Shown here: positions 16,117-24,418 of the stretch, in pieces
Layout: the number at the start of each line of letters is the position of its first letter
Numbering within the stretch: the stretch's first letter is position 1
Source of the DNA: JBHICC01 sp046759385
GTDB taxonomy: Bacteria; Pseudomonadota; Gammaproteobacteria; Acidiferrobacterales; SPGG2
NCBI GenBank assembly: GCA_046759385.1
Contig: JBHICC010000027.1
Coordinates: forward strand, 1 to 34,214
Length of the DNA stretch: 34,214 nucleotides
Direction: 5' to 3'
Program-made: the position numbers and the translations under genes
The notes under the pieces: generated by a model
Seen by the model: the letters and a program-made list of their open reading frames with translations, nothing else
What the model was told of the DNA's origin: nothing
The model's database searches: none

Positions 16117-16548
16117 TTACGCCCTTGTGTGGCCGTGCGAGGCTACGGGTTTGAGCTTGGTTACCACGCCTTTTTCGCGTCGTTCTTCATCGGCGTGAGT
16201 GAGGTTTCCGTGGACGACTGCTCCCAAAGGGATGGTGATGAGCTTGTAATGCACATCGCCAATAATCTCAGCCCGGGGCAATAGCTCAATGCGCCCGCTG
16301 CAGTGTACGCTTCCTTTGATCTTGCCGGCGATGATCAGATGGGGGGCGGTGACGTTTCCATGCACCTCTGCGTTTTCGCTTATAACGACGGTGCTGTTGC
16401 CCCCGCCTTGCGCCTTCACGTCACCTTCTACCTTGCCGTTAATCCTGAGCCCGCCGGAGAAGACAATATCTCCTCGAAATTCGAGCTGAACCCCGATGAG
16501 TGTGTCAACGGTATTGCACGGTTTGTGACTGATATTTTCGCCTGACAT
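16117..16548 (-). CDS. Bactofilin (first paralogue)
   Basis: Bactofilins polymerise without nucleotides into filaments on the inner membrane and help place cell-wall or stalk machinery. This 143-residue protein shows the repeated beta-helix pattern: IGVQLEFRGDIVFSGGLRI, NGKVEGDVKA, STVVISENAEVHGNVTA, LIIAGKIKGSVHCSGRIELL, AEIIGDVHYKLITIPLGAVVHGNL. The core is flanked by short disordered ends, and the C terminus contains VVTKLKP, as in the second bactofilin at 18000. GAGGTGA lies before the ATG at 16548, which rules out the longer frame. It is divergent from the 161-residue unknown gene. Confidence 0.92.
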   Translation of the reverse strand: MSGENISHKPCNTVDTLIGVQLEFRGDIVFSGGLRINGKVEGDVKAQGGGNSTVVISENAEVHGNVTAPHLIIAGKIKGSVHCSGRIELLPRAEIIGDVHYKLITIPLGAVVHGNLTHADEERREKGVVTKLKPVASHGHTRA

Positions 16549-16815
16549 TGATTCACCTCGTTGAAACAAGGACCTCATTCCCGAGGTATATCCGTGATCT
16601 GGCAGTCCGTGGCGCGATGAACGAATTCGATGCAAGAGTTAGGCCAAAGCTGGCAGGAGGAATCATCGCGATAAGCCGGCGCGCGTCTGGGTGCTAATAG
16701 CCGTATTTCGAACTTGCTTCCTAGAATTTGACGACAGATGGGCTATACCTACGTTTAGCCATTTGCGGCGGCAACGGGCATCATCCTTCGGTTTCAGAAC
16801 AGGTGGGAGTAGGTA

Positions 16816-17301
16816 ATGGCGCAGGCACGTCAAGAGAGCGTTGAATCCGCAGTCCGCGAGCGCAGAACGATAAAGGAGTTAGTGGGCGACCGGGCCCGGT
16901 TTCTTGGGGAATATCGTGTGACTAACCACGTAAAGGCGGACCAAATCGGCGAAATTAGGATCGACGGCACGCGCTACAAGGCACCCGCAGCCACTTTCTT
17001 TAAGGACAAAGGAGAGCTCTTGATGACGCTCGAGGGCGATGTTGTCAAAAAGGCCTATAATGTACTTTTGTACGACTCGTTTATTGTTATCGAAGTTGCT
17101 CCCCGCACGCAGGAGACGAATTTTCTGGTTTTGGTACCCAACTTCGAAACCAAGACCGGCTCTTACGTGGTGAGTGACAGCTTAAGAAGCGACGACCTAA
17201 AGAGTGTGTCGGTCGCCGATACGGTCGATGCCATAAAGCAACGTCGAGCACACTTGCACCTGCTGGTCGAAGCTGAAAAAGTTCTCGGCGCGCTTGAGTA
17301 G
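16816..17301 (+). CDS. Unknown 161-residue protein between bactofilin genes
   Basis: I do not recognise this soluble protein. It has no signal peptide or membrane segment. The N-terminal region is charged and helical (QESVESAVRERRTIKELVGDRARF); the middle looks like a beta-rich domain (YRVTNHVKADQIGEIRIDGTRYKAPAATFF, LLMTLEGDVVKKAYNVLLYDSFIVIEVAP); the end is helical again (VADTVDAIKQRRAHLHLLVEAEKVLGALE). GGGAGTAGG precedes the ATG. It lies between two bactofilin genes, divergent from the first, and is a candidate for a filament partner, though nothing in the sequence proves this. Confidence 0.7.
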   Translation: MAQARQESVESAVRERRTIKELVGDRARFLGEYRVTNHVKADQIGEIRIDGTRYKAPAATFFKDKGELLMTLEGDVVKKAYNVLLYDSFIVIEVAPRTQETNFLVLVPNFETKTGSYVVSDSLRSDDLKSVSVADTVDAIKQRRAHLHLLVEAEKVLGALE

Positions 17302-17621
17302 TCCTCACCGTCTGAAACGCTAATTGTCTCCAAGACCGCCCCGCGGCAGCAGCACCGCAGCGGGTGCGTAGCTCGCTGCATCACGTTTGTCGGAAGACTT
17401 TACAGCGGTTTCAACGGTCTGTGCGGCGACATCTCCGCTGAGCGAGTAAGCTCTTGATCTTCGGTCATTTATAGACTGTTTCCGTTGTCGTGGGCGTCGG
17501 TGAACTTTACAGTTCACTCTGCTCTGATCGTCGGAACTTCCCGTAACACATTGACCCCCATAGTCTTTTTGATTCGCGTACGAAATTTGCACCGCGTTCT
17601 GCATAGACGGGGGTAGCAGTT
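17302..17621. other. Gap with no clear gene
   Basis: This 320-bp gap between the 161-residue unknown gene and the Cys-rich ORF holds no convincing gene on either strand. GC-rich CCGCCCCGCGGCAGCAGC near 17335 and several imperfect short inverted repeats are visible, but none is followed by a T-run. Nothing else stands out. Confidence 0.5.
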
Positions 17622-17792
17622 ATGACCACGCTTCACGGTATTGCATTGTTATTGAGAACTATGGCAGCAACGCGAACGGTGCGTCCGAAACCGGTCGCGC
17701 TCCGTGAGGCGCAATGCCCCCAGTGCGGTCGCTGGGGCAGAGACCATACGAGAGACTGTCCGCACAATCCGGGCACGCGGGACGTTCGCTGA
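17622..17792 (+). CDS. Small Cys-rich (zinc-knuckle-like) protein, 56 aa
   Basis: This short open frame encodes a basic protein of 56 residues with a C-terminal CPQCGRWGRDHTRDCPHNP, in which two CxxC cysteines, a His and a third Cys could bind one zinc ion, as in small zinc ribbons or knuckles. GGGGG lies about 9 bases before the ATG. No family name can be given. A clear rho-independent terminator follows about 80 bp after the stop, which supports transcription in this direction. It lies between the 161-residue gene and the second bactofilin gene. Confidence 0.45.
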   Translation: MTTLHGIALLLRTMAATRTVRPKPVALREAQCPQCGRWGRDHTRDCPHNPGTRDVR

Positions 17793-17872
17793 GCTCCACT
17801 AAAGCTCGGATTGACCATTTCCGATTTGATGGGGCGACGCGGTTAGGAGACCACGTTTTTTCAGTAAGCGCA

Positions 17873-17896
17873 CCCCGCCTCTGCGGGGATTTTTTT
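17873..17896 (+). terminator. Rho-independent terminator
   Basis: A perfect 6-bp GC-rich stem (CCCCGC / GCGGGG) with a CTCT loop is followed by A and seven T. It ends the transcript that runs through the small Cys-rich ORF and isolates the second bactofilin gene. Confidence 0.85.
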
Positions 17897-17999
17897 CATG
17901 TAGTGACACAACCGAACAGACACGGAGGACGACAACACCACTAAGGATAAGGATTGCTTTGCAAGCAGCGTGGGGCGGGGGTGTCGATGGAGGTGATGA

Positions 18000-18434
18000 A
18001 TGTTCGACACGCCAAGCAAGAAGTTAAAGCCGTGCAGCGCAATCGATGTATTGATCAGCGGCACTGCGGAAGTGAAAGGAGACATTACATTCGACGGTGG
18101 ACTCCGTGTTGATGCGAAGGTCGAGGGTGACATCGTAGCCAAGGGGAAAGAAAACAGTACGTTGATTGTAAGCGAATGTGCTGAGATCGGCGGCAACGTG
18201 ACCGTGCCATTTATCATTCTACTCGGCAAGATCCGAGGCAGTGTGCACTGCACAGAGCATATTCGGATCCATCCCAACGCCGAGATCACCGGAGACGTCC
18301 ATTACAAGTCTATTGACATTGCTGCCGGCGCTGCCATTAACGGTAAGCTCGAACGGGAGACGGCGAAGAAGACCGAAAAAATCACGGTTACCAAGCTCAA
18401 ACCTGCAGCGGCGAGCGCCGAAGCAAGCGCGTGA
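18000..18434 (+). CDS. Bactofilin (second paralogue)
   Basis: This is a second polymer-forming bactofilin, 144 residues, clearly related to the one at 16117 but on the other strand. Shared segments include ITFDGGLRVDAKVEGDI, NSTLIVSECAEIGGNVTVP, LLGKIRGSVHCTEHIRI, AEITGDVHYKSIDI and the C-terminal VTKLKP. The N terminus (MFDTPSKKLKPCSAIDVLIS) may carry the membrane-binding motif that such proteins place at the start. GGAGGTGATGA precedes the ATG. The terminator at 17873 separates it from the upstream ORF, so it has its own promoter. Paired bactofilins in other bacteria co-assemble; that is possible here but not shown. Confidence 0.92.
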   Translation: MFDTPSKKLKPCSAIDVLISGTAEVKGDITFDGGLRVDAKVEGDIVAKGKENSTLIVSECAEIGGNVTVPFIILLGKIRGSVHCTEHIRIHPNAEITGDVHYKSIDIAAGAAINGKLERETAKKTEKITVTKLKPAAASAEASA

Positions 18435-18562
18435 CGCGATAGCGAAGTCTACAAATAGGGAACGGATAGCGGGTCAATGTGCGGCTCCCGGGTTGCGGTG
18501 ACGCACACTTCCGGAGCCTCACGCAATCATCGCTCCCGGGAGCTGTACATCTAACTCGCTGC

Positions 18563-18943
18563 TCACGGTTTGTTGTTCTTTGGGCGTGCCATTCCCGCAC
18601 AGGGCCACGTCTCGGTTAGTGCCGACCATATCAAGTTCACCGCAGGCTTATTCGCGCTATTCGTATTCTTCTTCAGGTGTGTCACAACAACCTGTCCAAG
18701 AACTTCTGGCGTTACCTCCTCCGACGGACAAACCCCGGAATACCGGAGAAGGCTGGTGAGGCTCTCGGCGACCCCCAAAATATAGCCGATGCATACGCCC
18801 CGCTCGATCGATTCTGCTTTCGCCTCACACAGTACTGCTAGTTCTTTGCCATCGACGGCGTGAACAGATGATGAAAGACCTATGAGCAGCAGCGCAACGC
18901 CGACCACGCCGGCACTGAATTTTAAAACAGCTCTATCAGCCAT
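18563..18943 (-). CDS. Rap1a/Tai family secreted protein
   Basis: A signal peptide (VVGVALLLIGLSSSVHA, cleavage near residue 29) leads into a Rap1a/Tai-type domain of 126 residues total. The pattern CEAKAE…ERGVCIGYILGVAESL, GVCPSEEVTPEVLGQVVVTHLKKN and the closing LIWSALTETWPCAG with its conserved cysteines matches the family. Founding members protect Serratia from T6SS amidase effectors, but most homologues are not near such effectors and have unknown roles. Here no effector gene is present, so an immunity role is not supported. It is convergent with the second bactofilin gene. Confidence 0.75.
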   Translation of the reverse strand: MADRAVLKFSAGVVGVALLLIGLSSSVHAVDGKELAVLCEAKAESIERGVCIGYILGVAESLTSLLRYSGVCPSEEVTPEVLGQVVVTHLKKNTNSANKPAVNLIWSALTETWPCAGMARPKNNKP

Positions 18944-19207
18944 GCTCGATGCTCGTTCTTTAGAGGGTCTCGATGCTGGCCAAATCTTCGCGAACTGGCA
19001 AGAGCGGGGCGGATGCTGGGGACGGATGCGGGAGGCAATGGTGCTTTTCCCCCAGCGCTCGAGTGGCCCTTTTTTACGGATGAGCGGTCGTGTCGAAAGT
19101 CGCTTTGGTTTGAGCGGTTTACTGCCTCGGACGAGCGGTGACCTAAAAAACGCGGTGTTTCCGTATACTGCCGCGTCTCTGGGGTCGTTTTTCCGGGGAG
19201 GTGTACT

Positions 19208-19972
19208 GTGGAGGACCTACGCCCCTTACCAAGTCCGGGCCATGCGAATCGGCAATTAAGGGAGGCCTGGGCAACAGCGGTAGCAGTACCTGCACCGGCA
19301 CGCGCATCATGCCGCCAGTCACATAACGACGAGACATTCCTCACCGAAGGTTTGCAGACTCACGCGGTGCGTGTTGCCCAGTATTCACGCGCAATCGCTG
19401 AACGACTTGATCTGCCCAAACAAGCCTGCGAACGCGTCGGTGTTGGCGCGTTGTTCCATGACATCGGCAAGGTGGGCGTGTCTGACGAACTCCTAAGCAA
19501 ACCAGGTCGCCTCACGGCCGAGGAATACGCGGCCGTGCGCACGCACACCTGGCTTGGGGCGCAGATACTCGAGCGGAGTTCTGCGGAGGTATTGCGACAC
19601 GCAGCGGTAGTCGCTCTGCATCATCACGAAAGATATGACGGGAAAGGTTATCCCTTTAGGCTCCGCGGCTGCGCGATTCCCTTGGTTGCGCGTATCGTCG
19701 CTGTCGCCGACGTGTTCGACGCACTGCGTTCTAAGCGCCCGTACAAGCCCGAGTGGCCGGTCGAATGGGCGTTGGAATATCTTGAGGAACAGCAGGGGCG
19801 TCACTTCGATCCGCTATGTGTCCGCGCGTTCGTCGACTCTCTAGTTTGGATCGAGTCAGCCGAACAGGGCTCGTGGCCGAGAGCGACACCGAGTGAATAC
19901 ACCGACGACCGCGTTAACAGCATACATTGGCGCGATCGTTGTTTGCCCGACGCCCAGCGCTTGGCAGCTTGA
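19208..19972 (+). CDS. HD-GYP domain protein, likely c-di-GMP phosphodiesterase
   Basis: HD-GYP enzymes hydrolyse c-di-GMP. The 254-residue protein has a proline/alanine-rich N terminus of about 50 residues without a recognisable sensor, then a complete HD-GYP domain: THAVRVAQYS, ALFHDIGKVGVSDELLSKPG (metal HD), RTHTWLGAQIL, ALHHHERYDGKGYPFRLRG (GYP loop) and VADVFDALRSKRPYK, ending with QQGRHFDPLCVRAF. All metal ligands appear present, so activity is likely. GGGGAGG lies 7 bases before the GTG start. It is convergent with the motor operon and could act together with the I-site FHA protein at 5779, although they are 13 kb apart. Confidence 0.9.
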   Translation: MEDLRPLPSPGHANRQLREAWATAVAVPAPARASCRQSHNDETFLTEGLQTHAVRVAQYSRAIAERLDLPKQACERVGVGALFHDIGKVGVSDELLSKPGRLTAEEYAAVRTHTWLGAQILERSSAEVLRHAAVVALHHHERYDGKGYPFRLRGCAIPLVARIVAVADVFDALRSKRPYKPEWPVEWALEYLEEQQGRHFDPLCVRAFVDSLVWIESAEQGSWPRATPSEYTDDRVNSIHWRDRCLPDAQRLAA

Positions 19973-19996
19973 ACACCGGCACTTTCGTGCCGGTGT
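19973..19996. terminator. Hairpin between convergent genes
   Basis: A perfect 10-bp inverted repeat (ACACCGGCAC / GTGCCGGTGT) with a TTTC loop lies directly after the HD-GYP stop and before the end of the OmpA-like gene. No T-run follows on either strand, so it may be a 3' stabilising hairpin or a weak bidirectional terminator. Confidence 0.6.
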
Positions 19997-20060
19997 CCGT
20001 CGCATTCACATTCCGTGCGCAAAACTCATGCGCAACTGACACTGGGCTTCTTTAACTCAC

Positions 20061-21389
20061 CTACGGTTGCGTAAGTTTGATTTCGATGCGCCGGTTGCGG
20101 GTATAAGCTGCTGCGGTGTCGGCTGGGTCGAGGGGATGGAACTCGCCGAAGCCGGTGGCGACAAGGCGACTCGGGGGGATCTTCTGGGCGATTAAGAAGT
20201 TCACGACCGACAGCGCACGCTCCGTTGAAAGCTGCCAATTGGAAGGGAAACGCGCTGTCCGGATTGGTCGGCGGTCGGTATGGCCATCGATGCGAAGAAT
20301 CCAGTCGATATCATCGGGAATCTCACGCGTGGCTACTCTGAGTGTCTTGGCGAGCTGGGCCAGCTGACGTTGCCCTTCCGGTACCAAGGTGGCCGAAGCA
20401 CTCGGGAATAACAGCTCGGACTGAAATACGAAGCGATCACCGACGATGCGAATACCTGGATGATCGCCCAACACCTCACGTAGCCGGCCAAAAAACTCGG
20501 AGCGATAGCGATTGAGTTCCTGCACCTTGCGCGCTAGTGCGACGTTGAGGCGCTTTCCTAGCTCAGCGATTTCAACTTTCTGTTCTCTGACCTTTGCTTC
20601 CTCGAGTGCGAGTGCAGAAGAGAGCCGCGTGATCTGCTCACGCAGGGCAGCGATCTGCTGGTTCAGCACCGCGACCCGATCCTGCGATCGTTTGCGTCCC
20701 TCCTTTTCTTCGGCGAGAGCCTGGTCAACCGCAGCGATGCGCGCGGTCAGTTCTTGTAGCCGGATGTCACGCTTTTCGATCTCGACCTGAGCAAGTCGCG
20801 TCTGGTCCGCAAGGCGAGCCTCGAGTGCCTTGCTTCGGTCACGGGCGGCGAGCACTTCCCGTTCGCGCTGCTTGAGCGAGGTACTGAGCTCGCCCACCTG
20901 GGTTTCCAGCTCGTTGCGCAAGGTACGAAGCGCAACGATGTCCTGCTGCAAACTTGCGATCTCGCGTAGTTGTAATTTAATGCGGTCTTTATCAGCGGCA
21001 ATGGTAAGCGTTGCTTGTTCCAGTTTGGCCTGCAATTGTACCGCCTCGGCTTCGGCAGCCTCCGCCCTTTGCGTCGTAAGGGCGAGGCGGCCAGCAAGTG
21101 TTTCGCGTTCGGCCAGGGTCGCGCGTAGGCGGGCTGAGAGCTCCTCGATTCGTTCACCGAGCACGGCGCTTTTTTGGCGCTCCATCGACAGGGTGTCGGC
21201 GAGCTGGCTCACGCGAACGCTGAGTTCGTCCAGTACGCGCTCGCGACCAATCAACGTTTCGTTCAAGAAAAACTGGGCCAACACGAAAATCAACACCATA
21301 AAGATAAACACGAGCAACACCGATGCGAGCGCATCGACAAAGGCGGGCCAGACGTTGACCTGGCGACTGCGGCGTGTAAGTGCGAACAT
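20061..21389 (-). CDS. MotB/OmpA-like protein with long coiled coil
   Basis: The 442-residue protein starts with a cytosolic tail and one membrane helix (WPAFVDALASVLLVFIFMVLIFVLAQF, about residues 14-40) carrying an Asp near its start (residue 19), as in MotB/ExbD-type ion channels. A coiled coil rich in Glu, Arg and Leu runs from about 48 to 290. The C terminus (about 300-442) is an OmpA-like peptidoglycan-binding domain: FVFQSELLFPSASATLVPEGQRQL, IDGHTDRRPI, ERALSVVNFLI and GFGEFHPLDP…TRNRRIEIKL. It follows its MotA/ExbB-like partner with an 8-bp gap, so the two are an operon. The coil would span the periplasm. It lacks flagellar neighbours. Function unknown. Confidence 0.85.
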   Translation of the reverse strand: MFALTRRSRQVNVWPAFVDALASVLLVFIFMVLIFVLAQFFLNETLIGRERVLDELSVRVSQLADTLSMERQKSAVLGERIEELSARLRATLAERETLAGRLALTTQRAEAAEAEAVQLQAKLEQATLTIAADKDRIKLQLREIASLQQDIVALRTLRNELETQVGELSTSLKQREREVLAARDRSKALEARLADQTRLAQVEIEKRDIRLQELTARIAAVDQALAEEKEGRKRSQDRVAVLNQQIAALREQITRLSSALALEEAKVREQKVEIAELGKRLNVALARKVQELNRYRSEFFGRLREVLGDHPGIRIVGDRFVFQSELLFPSASATLVPEGQRQLAQLAKTLRVATREIPDDIDWILRIDGHTDRRPIRTARFPSNWQLSTERALSVVNFLIAQKIPPSRLVATGFGEFHPLDPADTAAAYTRNRRIEIKLTQP

Positions 21390-21397
21390 CTCAGCGT

Positions 21398-22567
21398 TTA
21401 ATCGTCGCTATGCTCCGCGATCTTTTTGGTTCGACGCGAGCGCGGCTTTTCACCCAGGCTGTGAGCGAGTAGACGGATCTCACCGCGCAATTCGTCGGCA
21501 AACTCGCTTCGCGCTGCAGATACCTCCTCCAACAGACGGGTCAATGACACGCTCGCACTTCGCAGGTGGTCGCGCATCTCTTCATAGCCGGCAAAACTGC
21601 CGCTGACTTGGTCTGCAAGCTCGGCCATGGCTGGTTGCAAATCCGTCTGGGTCCTGGTGAGGTTGCGAATCAGTTTTTGTTGCGACGCCATCTGGTCCGT
21701 CAGCTCCGCCAGCTGCTCGGTCAGTCTGACGAGATTGCTTTGCACCGCATGCCGATCTTCTTCACCTCGTGTCAGACTGCGTTGCAGCTTGTTTAAGTTA
21801 TCTGCAGTCTGCTCGAGTAAGGCCTCAATATAAGCCGGAAGCGGCACGTCGCCTTCTACGCTCAATGCGCCGCTGGGCAAGTGAGTGAGCTCTGATAGCC
21901 ACTCTTCGAGGTAGTTGTAGAAGCGGTTTTGCGCATGCCCGGCCTGGAGATCAAGAACGCCCAGTACCAACGCGCCGCCAAGGCCGAAAAGTGACGAGCT
22001 AAATGCGGTTCCCATGCCCGCTAAAGGTCCTTGGAGATCGCGTTTGAGTTCATCGAAGACTGAACCGAGTTCACCGCTACCGGCAGAGAGTCCACCGATT
22101 ACGTGACCAACACCGGCCACCGTATCGAGCAGTCCCCAGAAGGTGCCTAAAAGACCAAGGAAGATCAGCAAGCCGATCATGTAGCGTGAGATATCACGCG
22201 ACTCATCTAAACGTAACCGGATGCCGTCCAGCAACGAACGCATAGACATGGCGGACAACCGGAAGCCATCTTGATCTTGACCGGTGAATATGTTGGCCAT
22301 CGAGGCAAGAACACGCGGCGCCGCTTTTGCTGATGGGGTGTCTTCGCCGGATTTGATCGTGTCGATCCATTCAACCGCGGGTCCCAACGTGAACGCTTGT
22401 AGAAAGTTGATAACAATGCCAACCACAAGCACCCCAAGGATCATGCCATTGAAGACCTGGTTTGCCGCAAAGGCACTGCGCAACGGCACAAACAGCAGTG
22501 CGCATACGATCGTCACGGCAGCAAGAAACAGCAGCATCCAAATCAACATGCGTTTCGGATCGCTCAC
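21398..22567 (-). CDS. MotA/TolQ/ExbB-like proton channel protein
   Basis: This inner-membrane protein of 389 residues has an N-terminal helix pair (about 7-32 and 39-62), a cytosolic segment, then the MotA/TolQ/ExbB core (PF01618): YMIGLLIFLGLLGTFWGLLDTVAGVGHVIGGL (about 128-160) and PLAGMGTAFSSSLFGLGGALVLGVLDLQAGHAQNRFYNYLEEWL (about 190-233). A long coiled-coil tail (about 250-389) extends into the cytosol and ends in a basic KPRSRRTKK stretch. It sits directly upstream of the MotB/OmpA-like gene. Similar pairs occur in other proteobacteria, annotated as motor proteins of unknown task. Zorya defence also uses such a pair, but no ZorC/ZorD-like or ZorE-like gene is here. Confidence 0.85.
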   Translation of the reverse strand: MSDPKRMLIWMLLFLAAVTIVCALLFVPLRSAFAANQVFNGMILGVLVVGIVINFLQAFTLGPAVEWIDTIKSGEDTPSAKAAPRVLASMANIFTGQDQDGFRLSAMSMRSLLDGIRLRLDESRDISRYMIGLLIFLGLLGTFWGLLDTVAGVGHVIGGLSAGSGELGSVFDELKRDLQGPLAGMGTAFSSSLFGLGGALVLGVLDLQAGHAQNRFYNYLEEWLSELTHLPSGALSVEGDVPLPAYIEALLEQTADNLNKLQRSLTRGEEDRHAVQSNLVRLTEQLAELTDQMASQQKLIRNLTRTQTDLQPAMAELADQVSGSFAGYEEMRDHLRSASVSLTRLLEEVSAARSEFADELRGEIRLLAHSLGEKPRSRRTKKIAEHSDD

Positions 22568-22792
22568 AGCGTTGTCCTTTTGTTTTTGATGGCGGGGAAG
22601 AAGCTACGTTACCACACGATCAGATGGGCCGCTTCTGGTTTTTTTGATGCGCGGCGGAAAATCCGGGCTGCCGCAATCGGGCCATACTCGGACTGTCTGG
22701 ACTTTTTGCTCGAAAAGCGCAGACTACGCCTACCTATACAAGAAAAAGTCACTATCTTAGGAAGCCTTCTCGGGCCATAACGGAGGATGATT

Positions 22793-23638
22793 ATGAGAGA
22801 ACCGTCGCCTCCCAGCGGTTTACCTTCACCCAATTCCTGTCTCAATCGGGATGCGTTTACGAGGTCTGTTGTTTTTTTTGCATCGCTTATTCTCGTTTCC
22901 GTTTGGGGTTGCACAGAGTCTGAAGAACCCCGAGTGGCCGAAACCGCTTCGGTGCCGCGAACGTCGATCGCGGCTACGTCGTCGACCATGGCGGGGCAAA
23001 CGACTATTGGCAGCGCCGAGGCAATGTGGACGGCCGCCAAAAGTGGCGATGTTGATACAGTCCAGCACTTGCTAAGAAAGAGTGTTGACGTCAACGCAGC
23101 GGACGCCAACGGCTGGACAGCCTTGATGTTCGCGGCTAAACAGGGGAACAGGGAGATCGTGAGGATTCTGCTGAGCGCGGGCGCCAACATCGATGCCAAA
23201 GCCAACGATGGCTCGAGCGCGCTCATCATTGCAACGGGGGCCGGACACACGCAAGTCGTTGCCGCACTTATTGAGGCGGGTACGGAGGTTTCGGCAAGGA
23301 ACGGCGCTGGCTTGACAGCGCTAAACGTCGCACTCGAAAAGGGCCACAGAGAGATCGAAGGACTGCTGGTCTCAAGGATTCGGGCTCTGAATAAGCGCGT
23401 TGCCGAAGTGCAACGGCTCCTTACCGAACTGGGATACAACCCTGGTCCCGCCGATGGGCTCTTCGGCCGAAGGACCGCTGCGGCGATTCGAGCCTATCAA
23501 CGCGAAGTGGGCCTGAGGGTAGATGGAATCGTTAGCGATGCGCTCGTCGAGCACGCAAGGACCTCAGTGGAACAGCGCCGGTTGGCAGAACAACCGGAAG
23601 CGCCAGACGAGAAGAAGCAAACGGGACAAGGCGGCTAG
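22793..23638 (+). CDS. Ankyrin-repeat and peptidoglycan-binding lipoprotein
   Basis: A lipoprotein-type signal (VVFFASLILVSVWGC, Cys near residue 40) leads into three to four ankyrin repeats (about residues 75-190: AMWTAAKSGDVDTVQHLLRK, DANGWTALMFAAKQGNREIV, NDGSSALIIATGAGHTQVV, NGAGLTALNVALEKGHREIE) and then a PG_binding_1 domain (VAEVQRLLTELGYNPGPADGLFGRRTAAAIRAYQREVGL). Ankyrins mediate protein contacts; the second domain binds peptidoglycan, so it is likely an envelope scaffold. GGAGG sits 6 bases before this ATG; the ATG at 22787 abuts the site and is rejected. The Crp-family gene follows after 2 bp, which indicates coupling. It is divergent from the motor pair. Confidence 0.85.
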   Translation: MREPSPPSGLPSPNSCLNRDAFTRSVVFFASLILVSVWGCTESEEPRVAETASVPRTSIAATSSTMAGQTTIGSAEAMWTAAKSGDVDTVQHLLRKSVDVNAADANGWTALMFAAKQGNREIVRILLSAGANIDAKANDGSSALIIATGAGHTQVVAALIEAGTEVSARNGAGLTALNVALEKGHREIEGLLVSRIRALNKRVAEVQRLLTELGYNPGPADGLFGRRTAAAIRAYQREVGLRVDGIVSDALVEHARTSVEQRRLAEQPEAPDEKKQTGQGG

Positions 23639-23640
23639 TC

Positions 23641-24285
23641 ATGCTGCAAAACATCCCTCTGTTTTCGGTGCTCGCGGCAAACGAGCTAAATGCCCTCGCA
23701 AGTCACGCGGTCACTAAAACCTACCCTAAAAATAGCGTCATCATTAATGAAGGTGATCACACGGATTCGCTGTACGTGATTCTTTCGGGCAAGGTCAAAA
23801 TCTTCCTGACCGACGAGCAACAGAGGGAGGTGATTGTTGATATTCAGCGACCGGGCGACTACTTCGGTGAGCTTGCGCTGCTTGACGAGGCCCCACGTTT
23901 GGCGTCGGTGATGACACTGGAGTCCTCACAGTTCCTGATCATTTCGAAAGCGCAGTTCAAAAAATGCCTGGCGGATTACCCAGAGATCGCTTTCCGTTTG
24001 ATCAAGGGCCTGACTCAACGTCTGCGGGCGACCACGGAGAACGTGAAAAGCCTCGCGTTGATGGATGTCTACGGTCGTATCGCGCGCACGTTGCTACAGA
24101 TGGCTCAAGAAAACGACGAGGGCCAGGTGATTAACGAGAAACTAACCCACCAGGATATCGCCAACATGGTGGGCGCATCGCGCGAGATGGTTAGTCGGAT
24201 CATGAAAGACTTGGCCAAGGGCGGCTACATTAGCAGTGAGGGCAAGCGGATCCTGATTAAGGAGAAACTGCCGCCGGGCTGGTAG
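23641..24285 (+). CDS. Crp/Fnr family transcription regulator
   Basis: This 214-residue regulator has an N-terminal cyclic-nucleotide-binding fold (GDHTDSLYVILSGKVKIFL, QRPGDYFGELALLDEAPRLASV) and a C-terminal winged helix with recognition region LTHQDIANMVGASREMVSRIMKDL (about residues 164-187). It has no N-terminal cysteine cluster, so it is not an oxygen-sensing FNR. The phosphate-binding Arg is kept in APRLASV, but the next residue, Ser in Crp, is Leu, so the ligand may be cAMP or another nucleotide. It begins 2 bp after the ankyrin lipoprotein stop, pointing to translational coupling. A palindrome near 24419 is a candidate site. Confidence 0.9.
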   Translation: MLQNIPLFSVLAANELNALASHAVTKTYPKNSVIINEGDHTDSLYVILSGKVKIFLTDEQQREVIVDIQRPGDYFGELALLDEAPRLASVMTLESSQFLIISKAQFKKCLADYPEIAFRLIKGLTQRLRATTENVKSLALMDVYGRIARTLLQMAQENDEGQVINEKLTHQDIANMVGASREMVSRIMKDLAKGGYISSEGKRILIKEKLPPGW

Positions 24286-24418
24286 CCGCCCGGCGCCCGC
24301 GATCCAGCGATAATTTGCTTCCTTCGCACATGCGCCGAAGGCCCCGGCGCGTCGTTGAGCGGTGTTTGGGCTGCGCAGCTAGACCTCCCCCAGACCGTTA
24401 ATTTTTCACATTTTTCCG

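Noticed and set aside
5763..16702. 14-bp sequence GCTAATAGCCGTAT found near 5763 and again near 16690
   Set aside because: A shared 14-mer is expected about once or twice by chance in a window of this size, and the two contexts differ.
18563..18943. T6SS immunity protein
   Set aside because: The Rap1a fold alone does not imply immunity; no amidase effector, Hcp or VgrG gene is in the window.
20061..22567. Zorya anti-phage system (ZorA/ZorB)
   Set aside because: The channel/OmpA pair resembles ZorA/ZorB in outline, but there is no ZorC, ZorD helicase or ZorE nuclease nearby; the neighbours are HD-GYP and a lipoprotein.
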